Below are positions 1 through 9,438 of a stretch of DNA of 64,000 bases, in pieces. Numbering within the stretch: position 1 is the first letter of the stretch; each line of letters opens with the position of its first letter. The notes below the pieces were generated by a model, which searched no databases, was not told the DNA's origin, and saw only the letters and a program-made list of their open reading frames with translations. Source of the DNA: Candidozyma auris (Eukaryota > Ascomycota > Pichiomycetes > Serinales > Metschnikowiaceae). The stretch is taken from positions 372,001 to 436,000 of the forward strand of contig NC_072813.1 in NCBI RefSeq assembly GCF_003013715.1, written 5' to 3'. The translations under genes were made by a program, and so were the position numbers.

Positions 1-164
1 AAACACCTCTCGACAACATCAATTCTTTCCAAATATTTGCAGAGAAGATCACCCAAATTCAAGAGCAGGACCTATCGAGATACCAAGCCGTTTTTGGCAA
101 CTTGGATGCTTCGCAAAAAGAGATTGCCAACAGGATTGTGCAAATCAGTCAAAGGCGTATTTGA
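1..164 (+). CDS. C-terminal end of a truncated gene, possibly importin-beta family (Sxm1/Nmd5-like)
   Basis: An open frame runs in from the left edge (first full codon at base 3) and ends at TGA 162-164, leaving 53 visible residues. The segment includes LDNINSFQIF and then DLSRYQAVFGNLDASQKE. This resembles the extreme C-terminus of importin-7/8-type karyopherins (Sxm1/Nmd5 in yeast), where a 'D..F..F...' stretch is followed by a helix ending near 'L...Q'. That match is recalled from family knowledge and rests on a short tail, so the identity is tentative. An overlapping frame (37-246) starts with ATG but is less protein-like. The 5' part of the gene lies outside the window. Confidence 0.5.
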   Translation, partial: TPLDNINSFQIFAEKITQIQEQDLSRYQAVFGNLDASQKEIANRIVQISQRRI

Positions 165-354
165 GCAAGCAATTAAAAATAGCAAGAATGAACATAATAA
201 CGTAATTTGCATCAATTCTACAAATTGTTTTGAGACCTCTCCTTGAATATCTGTGTGTGTACTGCATGACATCAGAGGGCAAATTAGGTACTACAGCAGT
301 GCACTACATTAGATCACCAAGAGCAATTTTTCTGGAGATAGAAGGGGCATCATT

Positions 355-1416
355 ATGTTTTCAGGATTCGGATCGGGCTTCTTTGGGGGCCAGAACTTTT
401 CCCCAGTCAATATGAAGTTTGAAGATTACTTCAGATGCTATCCAATAGCTATGATGCCAGACAACGTACGCAAAGATGATGCCAACTTTGGCGGCAAGAT
501 CTTTCTCCCACCTTCGGCTTTGAATAAGCTCACAATGTTGCATATCAGATACCCAATGTTGTTTGAGTTGACAAATGAAGCGGCGAATATCAAAACTCAC
601 AGTGGTGTGTTGGAATTTGTTGCAGAGGAAGGTAGAGTGTACATCCCTCAATGGATGATGACCACGCTTAAGTTACAGCCTGGATCGTTGGTTAAGATCG
701 CAAATCATGATTTGCCTAATGGTAGATTTACAAAGCTCGAGCCGCAGTCAGTGGACTTCCTCGAGATATCTGATCCTAAGGCAGTGTTAGAGAATGCTTT
801 GCGAAAGTTTTCGACATTAACAGTGGACGATATCATAGAAATTGACTATAATGATACAAGATATGGTATCAAGGTTCTAGAAGCCAAACCTGAGTCAGAA
901 TCGAGAGGTATCTGTGTAGTTGAAACAGATTTAGAGACAGAGTTTGCGCCCCCTGTTGGATATGTGGAGCCCGAGTACAAGCCAAAATCAGTTAAGCCAT
1001 CTACGACACCAATCGATCCATCAAGCGTGAAAAAGAGTGCTGGCGCAGGCACCATGGCACAATCTATCAACTATGCAAATATTGTGGCGAACGCAAGCAA
1101 AACCAATTATAAAGGTACTGGACAGAAGCTTTCCGGTAAGGCTACTGGCACCGAGGATAAAAAAATCAGCATTGATGACTTGAATCCTGACATTCCTCCT
1201 GTTCCTTTGCATTTGCCATCTAACAAAATATTCTTGGGATGGCCCGTCACATTGCCCACCCCAGTAGAATCGGAGAATGAGCAATCAGCCCCTAAGTCAT
1301 TTTCTGGCGAGGGAAAGTCACTAAGACAGAGCAAGAAGCGGTCCAACAAAGTCAAAGAGCACCCACCATTGAAAAACCATTCTCGTAGTCCAGACTACAT
1401 CGAGATTGACGATTAG
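355..1416 (+). CDS. UFD1: Ufd1, substrate-recruiting cofactor of Cdc48/p97
   Basis: This 353-residue protein matches Ufd1, which with Npl4 recruits ubiquitinated proteins to the Cdc48 ATPase for proteasomal degradation, including ER-associated degradation. The N-terminal Ufd1 double-psi-beta-barrel domain spans about residues 17-190. It opens with the family-typical FEDYFRCYPIAMM and continues through GGKIFLPPSALNKL, HSGVLEFVAEEG and VYIPQWMMTTLKLQPGS. The C-terminal half (about 210-353) is low-complexity and lysine/serine-rich, as expected for the Npl4/Cdc48-binding tail. The length is close to the 361 residues of S. cerevisiae Ufd1. The ATG at 355 gives the expected MFSGFGS start. The gene is convergent with HPT1, with a 67-bp gap. 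Confidence 0.95.
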   Translation: MFSGFGSGFFGGQNFSPVNMKFEDYFRCYPIAMMPDNVRKDDANFGGKIFLPPSALNKLTMLHIRYPMLFELTNEAANIKTHSGVLEFVAEEGRVYIPQWMMTTLKLQPGSLVKIANHDLPNGRFTKLEPQSVDFLEISDPKAVLENALRKFSTLTVDDIIEIDYNDTRYGIKVLEAKPESESRGICVVETDLETEFAPPVGYVEPEYKPKSVKPSTTPIDPSSVKKSAGAGTMAQSINYANIVANASKTNYKGTGQKLSGKATGTEDKKISIDDLNPDIPPVPLHLPSNKIFLGWPVTLPTPVESENEQSAPKSFSGEGKSLRQSKKRSNKVKEHPPLKNHSRSPDYIEIDD

Positions 1417-1483
1417 GAAATGTCTATTTATTTTACAATGAACAGCAAAATGAAGTGCCATTCTGGCAATGAACAAGGTGTCA

Positions 1484-2137
1484 CTACTCTGTGGTAGAAG
1501 GAAGGAAGACGTCGTTGCCTTGCTCCACAGCTCTCTTGGTGTGGTAAACAATGTCATCAGACTCCCATGGGTATGCGATCCAGACATCCGGGACAGTTCT
1601 GGCGGCAAAGTAGTTTCCTGTCTTCATGATATCATCGGGTAAATCGGCCTTCTTCTTTTTGTCCTTGTCGTGAAGAACAAAGATACCAAACTTGGTGTCT
1701 TCTGGGTTGGCACCCTTGACCTTTGCCTGTTCCGCCACGTCCTTCTTCAACTCAGACACAGCATAGTGTAAGGTAGTTCTAGTGTCGTCAACCTCATCAA
1801 TGATCAAGATGTTTTTGTTGACCAAGTCGACCTTTGACTGGGCGTAGTCGATCCACTGGGTTCTCACAACTTGAGTACCGACTTTCTCGGCCTGGGAGCC
1901 AACAGTGTCGATGTCCTCATAGAGAGACAAAATGATAGCCATGATTCTTATGTTTGGCTGGCCTGGCTCTTTCAAGAAAGTTCTCAACATACGAGCTGGA
2001 ATGAACCCACCGCCGCCGATTGCGATGATCAAGTCAGGCTTGAACTGCTTGATCTTTTCGGAAGTCTCCTGACATAACTGGTGGATGTTGTTGTACGTGA
2101 TGTACATCTTGGTGGCTTCGACGTCGGCGTTGTCCAT
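1484..2137 (-). CDS. HPT1: Hypoxanthine-guanine phosphoribosyltransferase
   Basis: This 217-residue cytosolic purine-salvage enzyme transfers ribose-5-phosphate from PRPP to hypoxanthine or guanine. The diagnostic PRPP-binding loop is at residues 111-122 (LIIDEVDDTRTT), preceded by DLIIAIGGGGFIPAR (about 35-49). The C-terminal YPWESDDIVYH matches yeast Hpt1 closely. S. cerevisiae Hpt1 is 221 residues. The related Xpt1 uses xanthine, but overall similarity favours Hpt1. The start is the ATG at 2137. The upstream gap is a large divergent promoter shared with LHS1. Confidence 0.93.
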   Translation of the reverse strand: MDNADVEATKMYITYNNIHQLCQETSEKIKQFKPDLIIAIGGGGFIPARMLRTFLKEPGQPNIRIMAIILSLYEDIDTVGSQAEKVGTQVVRTQWIDYAQSKVDLVNKNILIIDEVDDTRTTLHYAVSELKKDVAEQAKVKGANPEDTKFGIFVLHDKDKKKKADLPDDIMKTGNYFAARTVPDVWIAYPWESDDIVYHTKRAVEQGNDVFLPSTTE

Positions 2138-3255
2138 TTTCTCTGATGTTCAACAAGTAGTTCTCTTGAGAGGGGCGAAAAAGAGCCTGCTCAGGTTAGG
2201 GATGAGCTGAGATGAGGAAGATAAGAGGAAATAGTATGCCGCGATTTTTTTTTTTTCTTCTTCAATCCGATGCACTTGAAGACACGATCAATAGAAGGAA
2301 TAAATTGGCAATAGGGAGGGCCTCTTGATCAAAAGTAAAGTTGGTCGAGCTTGCGCCAATCATAGTTCTTTTACGTAAAAAGGGTTATGGACTATCTCCT
2401 TACGTGGCTCCGAGGGTGCCCCGCGGGATTCGCAAGCTGAGGATTTTCGCAGTCATACTCTGACAAGATTACACGAGGAAAAGTGATTACAACACTTTGA
2501 TTGGGTATAGTCTAGATATGTGTTTAGCTTGTCAAATGGGTAAGCGGAAGATTTTCCAACAAAAGGTTGTGGACGTATGTATTTCCAAAAGAATCACAGC
2601 TGTAGTCTTTTGTCCTCTGTTTCTGGTGGTGAGGGTATCAGTACACTAACTCAAATCAATGAAGACCACAAAAAAAAACTCGAGTTTAATAACCATATTA
2701 ATTATGAGTCGTTCGTTTTCATTCAATCCTCTGAGTCCAATGTTACAATATCAAATTGTGAGTTGAAATGCACATCGTTCCTCTTTTTATCCTCCTTCTT
2801 ACATTTACGTATTCTCAAAAAGTCAACGAACAAACAAGTTAACTGGTGTGACGTATTTATTAAGGAGCTCTGGCCCTTCCACAAACCGGTCCTGCTTACT
2901 GAAGCCAGCTCGGACACTTGGTCCATTATGCTGTGCAGGTGTGGGTCCTCTCCATTGCCACTTTAGGCGATTGCAAAAAGACACCTCATGGAGGCAAAAT
3001 AGAAAGGTCGAGTTTGCAAACAAATAGATCAAAAATTGGTATCTTTACAAACTTGAACAGCTCCACCTTAAAAAATGCTTTCAAAACATACCCTTAGTCC
3101 GACTCTCACCTCTCCCACCTTCGTAATACCTCTTCCACCTTCCCCACTGTTTTTCCACTTTGAGGTAGTGCACACTGCTGGACACTACGTATAGACAACG
3201 AATTGGAAAATGCTCGATCCATCTTTCTTCTTCATAATTTTCCTCGTATACCCCA
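2138..3255. promoter_or_regulatory. Divergent promoter region HPT1 / LHS1
   Basis: This 1.1-kb gap separates the divergent starts of HPT1 and LHS1. It contains a poly-T tract near 2247-2258, close to the HPT1 side, which is typical of a nucleosome-depleted yeast promoter. The segment 3100-3170 upstream of LHS1 is CT-rich. A 129-codon ATG frame at 2577-2966 lacks recognisable domains and I do not call it. I saw no exact unfolded-protein-response element CAGCGTG. Confidence 0.5.
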
Positions 3256-5964
3256 ATGAAGTTGATTGCCGTCCTCTGTCTTTTATGGAGCTCGCTCTCG
3301 CTTGCTGCAATCGTGGGCATCGATCTTGGCCACCAGTACACAAAGGCCATAATGGTGGCCCCGGGCTTGTCCTTTGACATTGTGGCCACCGACGAAGGGA
3401 AGAGAAAAGATTTGAATGCCATTTCGTTGAGGCCGCACGTGGAAAAGGGCGAGTTGATTGACGCAGACAGAGTGTTTGGCTCAAAGATTGGCTCCCTTTG
3501 CTCGAGGTTTCCGGAATCCTGTGCTGCCAATATCAAGGCTCTTTTGGGTAAGTCAATCGACGACAAGACAGTAAATGAGTATCTTGAACGTCATCACGGT
3601 GTGAAGTTGGCTGCTAATAAGGTGAGAAACAACAGTGTCAGCTTGAAGTTGGGTGATGCTGCGAGCTCGTTTGAGTTCCCTGTGGAGGAGCTCATGGCCA
3701 TGACTCTAAACGAATTGAAGGATAGAGTGATTTCGGAATTGAAAAACCATCCACAAGCTAAGGCAATTGCCGAGGACGTTGCTGTTTCCATCGCTCCTTA
3801 CGCTTCTCAGGCGGTTAGAAATGCCTACTTGGATGCTGTCCAGTTGGCCAACTACTCCACTGTGTTGGGTCTCGTTGACGAGGGCACGGCAGTGGCCAGA
3901 GGCTACATCGCCAGCAGAAAAGTTGCTGATGAGGATCTTAACAACCAGACAGTGCACCACGTCATCTATGACTCTGGTGCAGGGTCTACTACTGCCACGT
4001 TGTTCTCTTATACCTTGTTTGAAAACCATACCATCGCCTTGGACATCCAAAGCGTTGGTTATGATGACTCCTTTGGTGGTGAATTGTTGACAAAGTCTGT
4101 CTACGATCTTTTGTTCACGAGATATTTGGAGGAGTTCAAGTTGCCAAAGAAGCATTCCTTGTCACCAAAGTTAGCTTCCAGACTTACCGAAGCAGCAGAG
4201 AAAGCAAAAATCATTTTGTCTGCTAACACAGAATACAAAGTTCACTTAGAAAACTTTCCAGATGACAGGGACTTCAAGACTGTCATCACCAGAGAAGAAT
4301 TTGAGAATGCTAATGCTGACATCAAGAAGAGAGTCGCTGACCCCATTATTGAGGCATTGAAGAATAGTCCCTCTGGTCCTAAATCAGTAGACGACATCAA
4401 GTCAGTAATCTTGAATGGTGGTTCTACAAGAGTACCTTTTGTTCAAAGAGCATTATCCGATTTCTTGGGTACTGAAGATAAGCTCGCCAAAACTGTGAAT
4501 GCAGATGAGGCTTGTGCTTTGGGAACAACCGTAAGAGGTTACGAGTTGAAGATGATTACGTCAAATCCGTATAATATTTTGTTGACTGACAGAATCTTCA
4601 GTGATTTCGAATTGTCTGTTGATGGTGCACCTTATGAGCCTATCTTCCCAAGAGGATCTCCAGCTTCATCTACCGTTAAGAAGTCATTGGGTCCAGTGAG
4701 CAAGAAGACTAAGTCTGTTGGCCTTCTTGAAAACGGAAAACTCTTCAAGACATACTCTCTCGAAAACACTTTGAGCAAGGCAAAGACTCTCAACTGCAAG
4801 TTGCCTGAGGTATTCGGTGTTTTCGAAGTTGATCAGAACAAGATTTTTTCCTTGAGCTCTCTTACAGTTGAATGCCTGAAAGTGGAAGAGGAAGAGACTA
4901 CGACTTCAGAGGACCCCACAGAAGAAACTTCATCTAGAGGCGCCAATGCTACTACTCCTAAGAAATCAAAGTCACCAGTCAAAGTGTCTCTCATAGTTCC
5001 AGATGCCAAATTCTCTACACTTCATCCCCTTTCCAAGAATGAGCGCAGAACAAGCGCAGACAGATTGGCCCAATTGAAGAAAAAGGACCACGAAAAGGTT
5101 AAGTTCGCCGAGACAAAGAACTTGGCAGAGAGTGTGTGTTACGACTTACGCTCATACTTGGAGGATCATCACGATGACCTTCGTAGTGAATTGGGTATTG
5201 ACAGGGTTGAGAAATTTGAGACAATCATCGGTGAAACCCTCGAATGGTTAGACTACGAGAGTGATCAGGCAACTGTGGAACAGCTCAAGGAAAAATACGA
5301 AGAGGTGTCTGAGTACAAGAAAGAGGCAGAGAATGCCGTCAACATGCTCACAGCCGATTTGTCTCTTGAGACAATAAAAAAATTGCATGAGGAAGGTAAG
5401 GAAATATCTACGATGGTAGAAACCTACTTGCTTGAGTATGAGAGCCAACTTAAGGAGGTTAGAAGTAGGTACGAAAAGGCTGGATTCGACTTTGACGTTG
5501 AAGATGACAAGATTATGAAGAAGCTTTATGGAAGTGGAACCAGTGAGGGCACGAAGTTGGATGCTCATTACAAAGAATTCAAAGAGGCTTTGAAAGCTCT
5601 CTCCAATACCTTGGGCTTGTCAAAGAGTGCATTCAACAAGAAAAATAAGAAGGAATTATTTGATGAAGTTGAGAAGGTGAAGGGCTTGATAATGAAAATG
5701 ATTGAGGATGTCTTACCGCTCCAACTGAACCACGAGAAGCGTTTAGAATATTTATTGTCTAAGCTCGATACGAAGACAAAGCAGAAAGAGCAAAAGGAAG
5801 CGAAGAAGAAGGCCAAGGAGGCCGAGGCCTCCAAAAAGGCAGCTGAAACCACGGAATCTGAAACCTCCGTGACTGAGGCTTCTTCTGAGACCGCAACTAC
5901 AGATGTGGAGTCCCAACAAGTCGATCTGTCTGAGGCGACTAAGGAAGTGCACGATGAATTGTAA
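3256..5964 (+). CDS. LHS1: ER-lumenal Hsp70-like chaperone Lhs1 (Grp170/HYOU1 family)
   Basis: This 902-residue secretory protein has a signal peptide (about residues 1-17, MKLIAVLCLLWSSLSLA), then an Hsp70-type nucleotide-binding domain starting with IVGIDLGHQYTKA. It includes VILNGGSTRVPFVQ (about 392-405). The long C-terminal region is helical and charged, rich in lysine, glutamate, serine and threonine. The protein ends in HDEL (899-902), the ER-retrieval signal. Lhs1 is known as the nucleotide-exchange factor for the ER Hsp70 Kar2/BiP and acts in protein import and folding. S. cerevisiae Lhs1 is 881 residues and also ends in HDEL. The ATG at 3256 directly precedes the signal peptide. Confidence 0.95.
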   Translation: MKLIAVLCLLWSSLSLAAIVGIDLGHQYTKAIMVAPGLSFDIVATDEGKRKDLNAISLRPHVEKGELIDADRVFGSKIGSLCSRFPESCAANIKALLGKSIDDKTVNEYLERHHGVKLAANKVRNNSVSLKLGDAASSFEFPVEELMAMTLNELKDRVISELKNHPQAKAIAEDVAVSIAPYASQAVRNAYLDAVQLANYSTVLGLVDEGTAVARGYIASRKVADEDLNNQTVHHVIYDSGAGSTTATLFSYTLFENHTIALDIQSVGYDDSFGGELLTKSVYDLLFTRYLEEFKLPKKHSLSPKLASRLTEAAEKAKIILSANTEYKVHLENFPDDRDFKTVITREEFENANADIKKRVADPIIEALKNSPSGPKSVDDIKSVILNGGSTRVPFVQRALSDFLGTEDKLAKTVNADEACALGTTVRGYELKMITSNPYNILLTDRIFSDFELSVDGAPYEPIFPRGSPASSTVKKSLGPVSKKTKSVGLLENGKLFKTYSLENTLSKAKTLNCKLPEVFGVFEVDQNKIFSLSSLTVECLKVEEEETTTSEDPTEETSSRGANATTPKKSKSPVKVSLIVPDAKFSTLHPLSKNERRTSADRLAQLKKKDHEKVKFAETKNLAESVCYDLRSYLEDHHDDLRSELGIDRVEKFETIIGETLEWLDYESDQATVEQLKEKYEEVSEYKKEAENAVNMLTADLSLETIKKLHEEGKEISTMVETYLLEYESQLKEVRSRYEKAGFDFDVEDDKIMKKLYGSGTSEGTKLDAHYKEFKEALKALSNTLGLSKSAFNKKNKKELFDEVEKVKGLIMKMIEDVLPLQLNHEKRLEYLLSKLDTKTKQKEQKEAKKKAKEAEASKKAAETTESETSVTEASSETATTDVESQQVDLSEATKEVHDEL

Positions 5965-6145
5965 TCTTATATCGATAAAGACCTTCGCTAATAAAAAAAA
6001 ATATGGAACTGAATTATGAACTCAGTATTATTCTTAATAATCTAAAGCTACCTTAGTTTACATCTTATGCGCATTCTGTAGTAGCATCTGCATTGAAGAA
6101 TTAGATGCGAATCGCATCTTAGAACTTAGCCAACCCTCACACGCC

Positions 6146-7843
6146 ATGCTGAACTACAGGGACACCTATAAAATGGGTGATTATTCCAGCTACGTCCCAA
6201 CAGGGAGTGGTAATTCAGAATCAAGGGGGAAGGGATTTCGAGAAAGAGAGCGTGACTCGAGAGCAGGAGACCCACGAGATAGAGATCCTAGACGAGACAG
6301 CTACAGGGATGGAGCTAGAAACGCAAATGGCCGCGGCAAGTTCGACAGAGACCATAGAACCTTTCGTGACAGACAAAATACCTTTCGAGACGGCAGATAC
6401 GACGATAGCTACAGACCAAGGCAAAGGAACGAGCGAAACGGTGCGAGAATTCAAGGTGGAAGGCATCACGAAGAAGATGGTGACCCAGACGCAAATCTTA
6501 CCAAGGAGCAGAAGATAGAGAAGTATGAGCGGAAGCTTTCATCGCTTATGATTTATCCAATCATTGAGAAGTATCCACTTATAGGCTCGCAGTGGGGAGT
6601 GAAACCTAAGGGTCTTGAAAATGTCACTGCTCAGCGTGCAAAGCTTTCAGGCTTATTCCCTCTACCGGGTGCTCCTCGTACGGCAGAGGATGCCAAGATT
6701 GGAGACCTCATTAAAGATAAATCGTCAGAGTCAGGTGTGCTAACTGCTACCTCGAAAATTGATCCTCTTGACTCTCGCAACTCCTGTATTGTTCTTGTCA
6801 AGGGATTGGACTTTCATACAGTCGACCATTTGAAGGTAGCGGATGTTTTTGATCAATTTCTAAGATCTGTTGATTTAGAAGGCACATCCTTGAATATGAA
6901 TTATGAAAAAGCCAGGAAAACCAAAGATGAGTCGACTCTCATCATTGAGTTCAAAACCAGCACTGCTGCAACACTAGCTCTCGCATTGAATGGCAAAGCG
7001 ATACCTGCAAAGTCCGTTGCTCATGAAGACGCTCGCCATGTGTCTGGAGATTTGAGATTAAATCTTTCTCGTCCTGGTGAGTATGTGGTACAATGCCTTC
7101 CTCCCTACAAAGCTGGCGACTACGAGGTGAAAGACGAAGTGACTGATAGCCCAAGAAAGTTGACAATTCAAATTGACAAAGCAGTCACAGACTCTCAACT
7201 TCAAGACGCTTTAGCAAGAATAGCGCCATTACGAGCTTTCAAGCTCTTACGAGAGGTAGGAACGAAGGAATCCGTGGGTCTTGCATTTGTCGAGTTCTAC
7301 GTTGATCCTATCAAATTTCCCAAGACGTTTGATGCTATTAAATCATTATTGCAATTTGCCGAAGCTGCACGTAAGTTACCAGTTGTGAAAGCCGTTTCGT
7401 TTTCATGCATTGAGGTTTCTGATCTGGGTGACGTCAAAACCAGCATACAAGATTGCCCAATTGAGCTCAAAACATTGAGGTCATTGGTACGCAATGATTA
7501 TGTTCAGTATCATGCGAAGCTGAAAGTCGTTCAGATCATCAATGCTGTCACCGCTAATGATCTCTTCGACGATACAAATTTCAGATTTATTCATCATGAC
7601 ATCAAAGAGGAGGCGGAAGCTTACGGCAAAGTTATCTCGCTACGCATTCCTCGACCACCCCATGATTATACACCAGGGATGCAGCATGTTACCCAACCAG
7701 GCCTTGGTAAAGTGTATGTCGAGTTTGAGGACGAGAAGGCTGCTTTGAATGCTATAATGGGTCTATCAGGACGCTCGTATAATGACAGAACAGTTATATG
7801 TGCATTTTATAGTCATGAGGACTATTTGTGTGGTCTACTATGA
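6146..7843 (+). CDS. U2AF large subunit homologue (U2AF65/Mud2-type splicing factor)
   Basis: This 565-residue nuclear splicing factor would recognise the region around the branch site and 3' splice site together with SF1/Msl5. The N-terminus (about 20-105) is rich in Arg-Asp and Arg-Glu, replacing an RS domain. WGVKPKGLENVTA (about 152-164) corresponds to the linker before the first RRM in U2AF65. Three RRM-like regions follow at roughly 205-300, 340-420 and 460-560. The last matches the U2AF homology motif, with GKVYVEFEDEKAALNAI and a terminal FYSHEDYLCGLL. It resembles animal and fission-yeast U2AF65 more than S. cerevisiae Mud2. A second ATG at 6173 (MGDYSS) may be the true start. The last 22 bp overlap the 3' end of BUB2 on the other strand. 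Confidence 0.88.
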   Translation: MLNYRDTYKMGDYSSYVPTGSGNSESRGKGFRERERDSRAGDPRDRDPRRDSYRDGARNANGRGKFDRDHRTFRDRQNTFRDGRYDDSYRPRQRNERNGARIQGGRHHEEDGDPDANLTKEQKIEKYERKLSSLMIYPIIEKYPLIGSQWGVKPKGLENVTAQRAKLSGLFPLPGAPRTAEDAKIGDLIKDKSSESGVLTATSKIDPLDSRNSCIVLVKGLDFHTVDHLKVADVFDQFLRSVDLEGTSLNMNYEKARKTKDESTLIIEFKTSTAATLALALNGKAIPAKSVAHEDARHVSGDLRLNLSRPGEYVVQCLPPYKAGDYEVKDEVTDSPRKLTIQIDKAVTDSQLQDALARIAPLRAFKLLREVGTKESVGLAFVEFYVDPIKFPKTFDAIKSLLQFAEAARKLPVVKAVSFSCIEVSDLGDVKTSIQDCPIELKTLRSLVRNDYVQYHAKLKVVQIINAVTANDLFDDTNFRFIHHDIKEEAEAYGKVISLRIPRPPHDYTPGMQHVTQPGLGKVYVEFEDEKAALNAIMGLSGRSYNDRTVICAFYSHEDYLCGLL

Positions 7844-8802
7844 CCGTCTGTGGGATTTTTCATACGCGCCAAATAATCCTTCAACTCTCGGGGTACCAGT
7901 GGATCAAAGCCGTGTCTCACAATGAGATCGTATAACTCTTTTGGAAGCTCGGGTACAAAACTCAAACTCAACTTGATTATATCATTTTCTCTTAGTGGAG
8001 GGAAATTACGCAACAACTTCATGGGTTGCGGGGATCGGAGAAGTGCTGATCTGCTCATGATAAGTTGTGCCACAACAAAAAGTATGTTCATGTGGGTTCC
8101 GTACGCAAAAAGGAAGTCCCAAAGTTTCATCACAGAATCGAGCGACGGAGTGCAAGCACACAACGTTAGAACAGAAGGAAACGCATATATCTCTGCTTTG
8201 AGGAATTTAGAGTCCAAGAACTCACTCAATACCGGGTCAACTATACGAAGCACGACATCAACAAGGCTCAAACCAGCATGAACACCATCAAGATTTGCCG
8301 TCACGTATAAAGGAAGCTGCTCATTGACCAAGTGATGTAGCAAAGCAAAAGCTTGGGGCTCACTTCTGTGACACGAATATAAAATTGGTGCCAATAGAAC
8401 ATTCATTCCTTGGACGTAGCCAACCTTATTGTCTGGTCTTGATATGGCTACTGCCAGTAAGATTCTAGTTAACGACTCTTCGCTTACTTTGGAGTGGAAC
8501 CTCTTATCGTTCATAAGTGTCCTGAAAGTATCGTTTTTTATCTTGCGGTACAACTCTGGAGAAAGCTTTCTTGGTATTTCGGATAGAAGCTTGACGTACT
8601 TGTTGACTGGGAAAACTGGAACCCTACATAAGATACACCACACATGGGATCTATACGGGCATTGGTCGTAGTCTTCAGGTGTTGATAGCCCCTCAATAAG
8701 GATCATATAGCGTAGCTGTGAAAGACTTGTATCCAAAATTATTTGCGGCAGTTCAATGAACTGCTCTATCGAGTCTTTCTTCCGTCCTCTGTGGAGGTCC
8801 AT
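7822..8802 (-). CDS. BUB2: Bub2, TBC-domain GTPase-activating protein of the mitotic exit network
   Basis: This 326-residue TBC protein matches Bub2, which with Bfa1 restrains the GTPase Tem1 at the spindle pole body until the spindle is correctly placed. Both catalytic fingers of a TBC GAP are present: the arginine finger motif IKNDTFR (88-94) and the glutamine finger YVQGMN (129-134). S. cerevisiae Bub2 is 306 residues. The TBC domain fills nearly the whole protein, as in Bub2 and unlike larger Ypt GAPs. The start is the ATG at 8802. The stop codon lies inside the U2AF coding region on the opposite strand. Confidence 0.9.
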   Translation of the reverse strand: MDLHRGRKKDSIEQFIELPQIILDTSLSQLRYMILIEGLSTPEDYDQCPYRSHVWCILCRVPVFPVNKYVKLLSEIPRKLSPELYRKIKNDTFRTLMNDKRFHSKVSEESLTRILLAVAISRPDNKVGYVQGMNVLLAPILYSCHRSEPQAFALLHHLVNEQLPLYVTANLDGVHAGLSLVDVVLRIVDPVLSEFLDSKFLKAEIYAFPSVLTLCACTPSLDSVMKLWDFLFAYGTHMNILFVVAQLIMSRSALLRSPQPMKLLRNFPPLRENDIIKLSLSFVPELPKELYDLIVRHGFDPLVPRELKDYLARMKNPTDGHSRPHK

Positions 8803-9438
8803 GGTATAACGTTGAAGTAGTGATTCCGATTCTCACAATGAACCTATGGGTAAACATTAAACCTGTATAATATCCCCCACACATCCATTACTCATGCATC
8901 AAGGTGATGTCCTCTGAACGTCTCTTTGATTTAAGAGTTCATTTAACCTTGCCAGTATATCAAACACATTACAGTTCAGTCTCGTGAAAGACTATATTGG
9001 CGATTCTCTGTTTGATTTGTACACCCCACGTACCTAGTTTTGGTATCTTTAGAGAAGAACACTTAACAATTAAAAATCGATGAGCTATCTAGCTTAAGGA
9101 AGCACCAGTATCAACTCAAGCAAGATTCAAGAGCTTGCAATTTTCGTAATAGATGTAGGTCTCTGCGATAGAGAGATGGCTGCAAAAGTATACCGAATGA
9201 CACGAACGTAGCACTGCTCATGAAAGATACAGAAAATATACTTGAGTTTTTGTTGACGATAATAAAGTGTTCAGTAGATTATTTTTTTGACATTTGCAAA
9301 AAAAAATTTTTGTTTCTTTATACTTGATAAACTGTTGGGAGTATCATCAATCAAATCGTTGACCTGCATGAGCTCACCACATCGCTTGGAAAAGACTTGG
9401 CCAGTACCATCACAGTTTTTCTTGAACAATTTTGAACC
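8803..9438. promoter_or_regulatory. Divergent promoter BUB2 / RRP7 with PAC- and RRPE-like motifs
   Basis: This 636-bp AT-rich divergent promoter contains TCGATGAGCT at 9076-9085, one base from the PAC motif GCGATGAGCT. It also contains AAAAATTTTT at 9302-9311, an RRPE-type element. In yeasts these two motifs mark ribosome-biogenesis genes, which fits RRP7. No RNA gene was recognised. Confidence 0.5.

Noticed and set aside
2577..2966. 129-codon ATG frame in the HPT1/LHS1 gap
   Set aside because: Composition is not protein-like, no domain is visible, and it lies in a divergent promoter region.
3100..3255. Unfolded-protein-response element upstream of LHS1
   Set aside because: Only a one-mismatch CACACTG was seen; no exact CAGCGTG or its complement.
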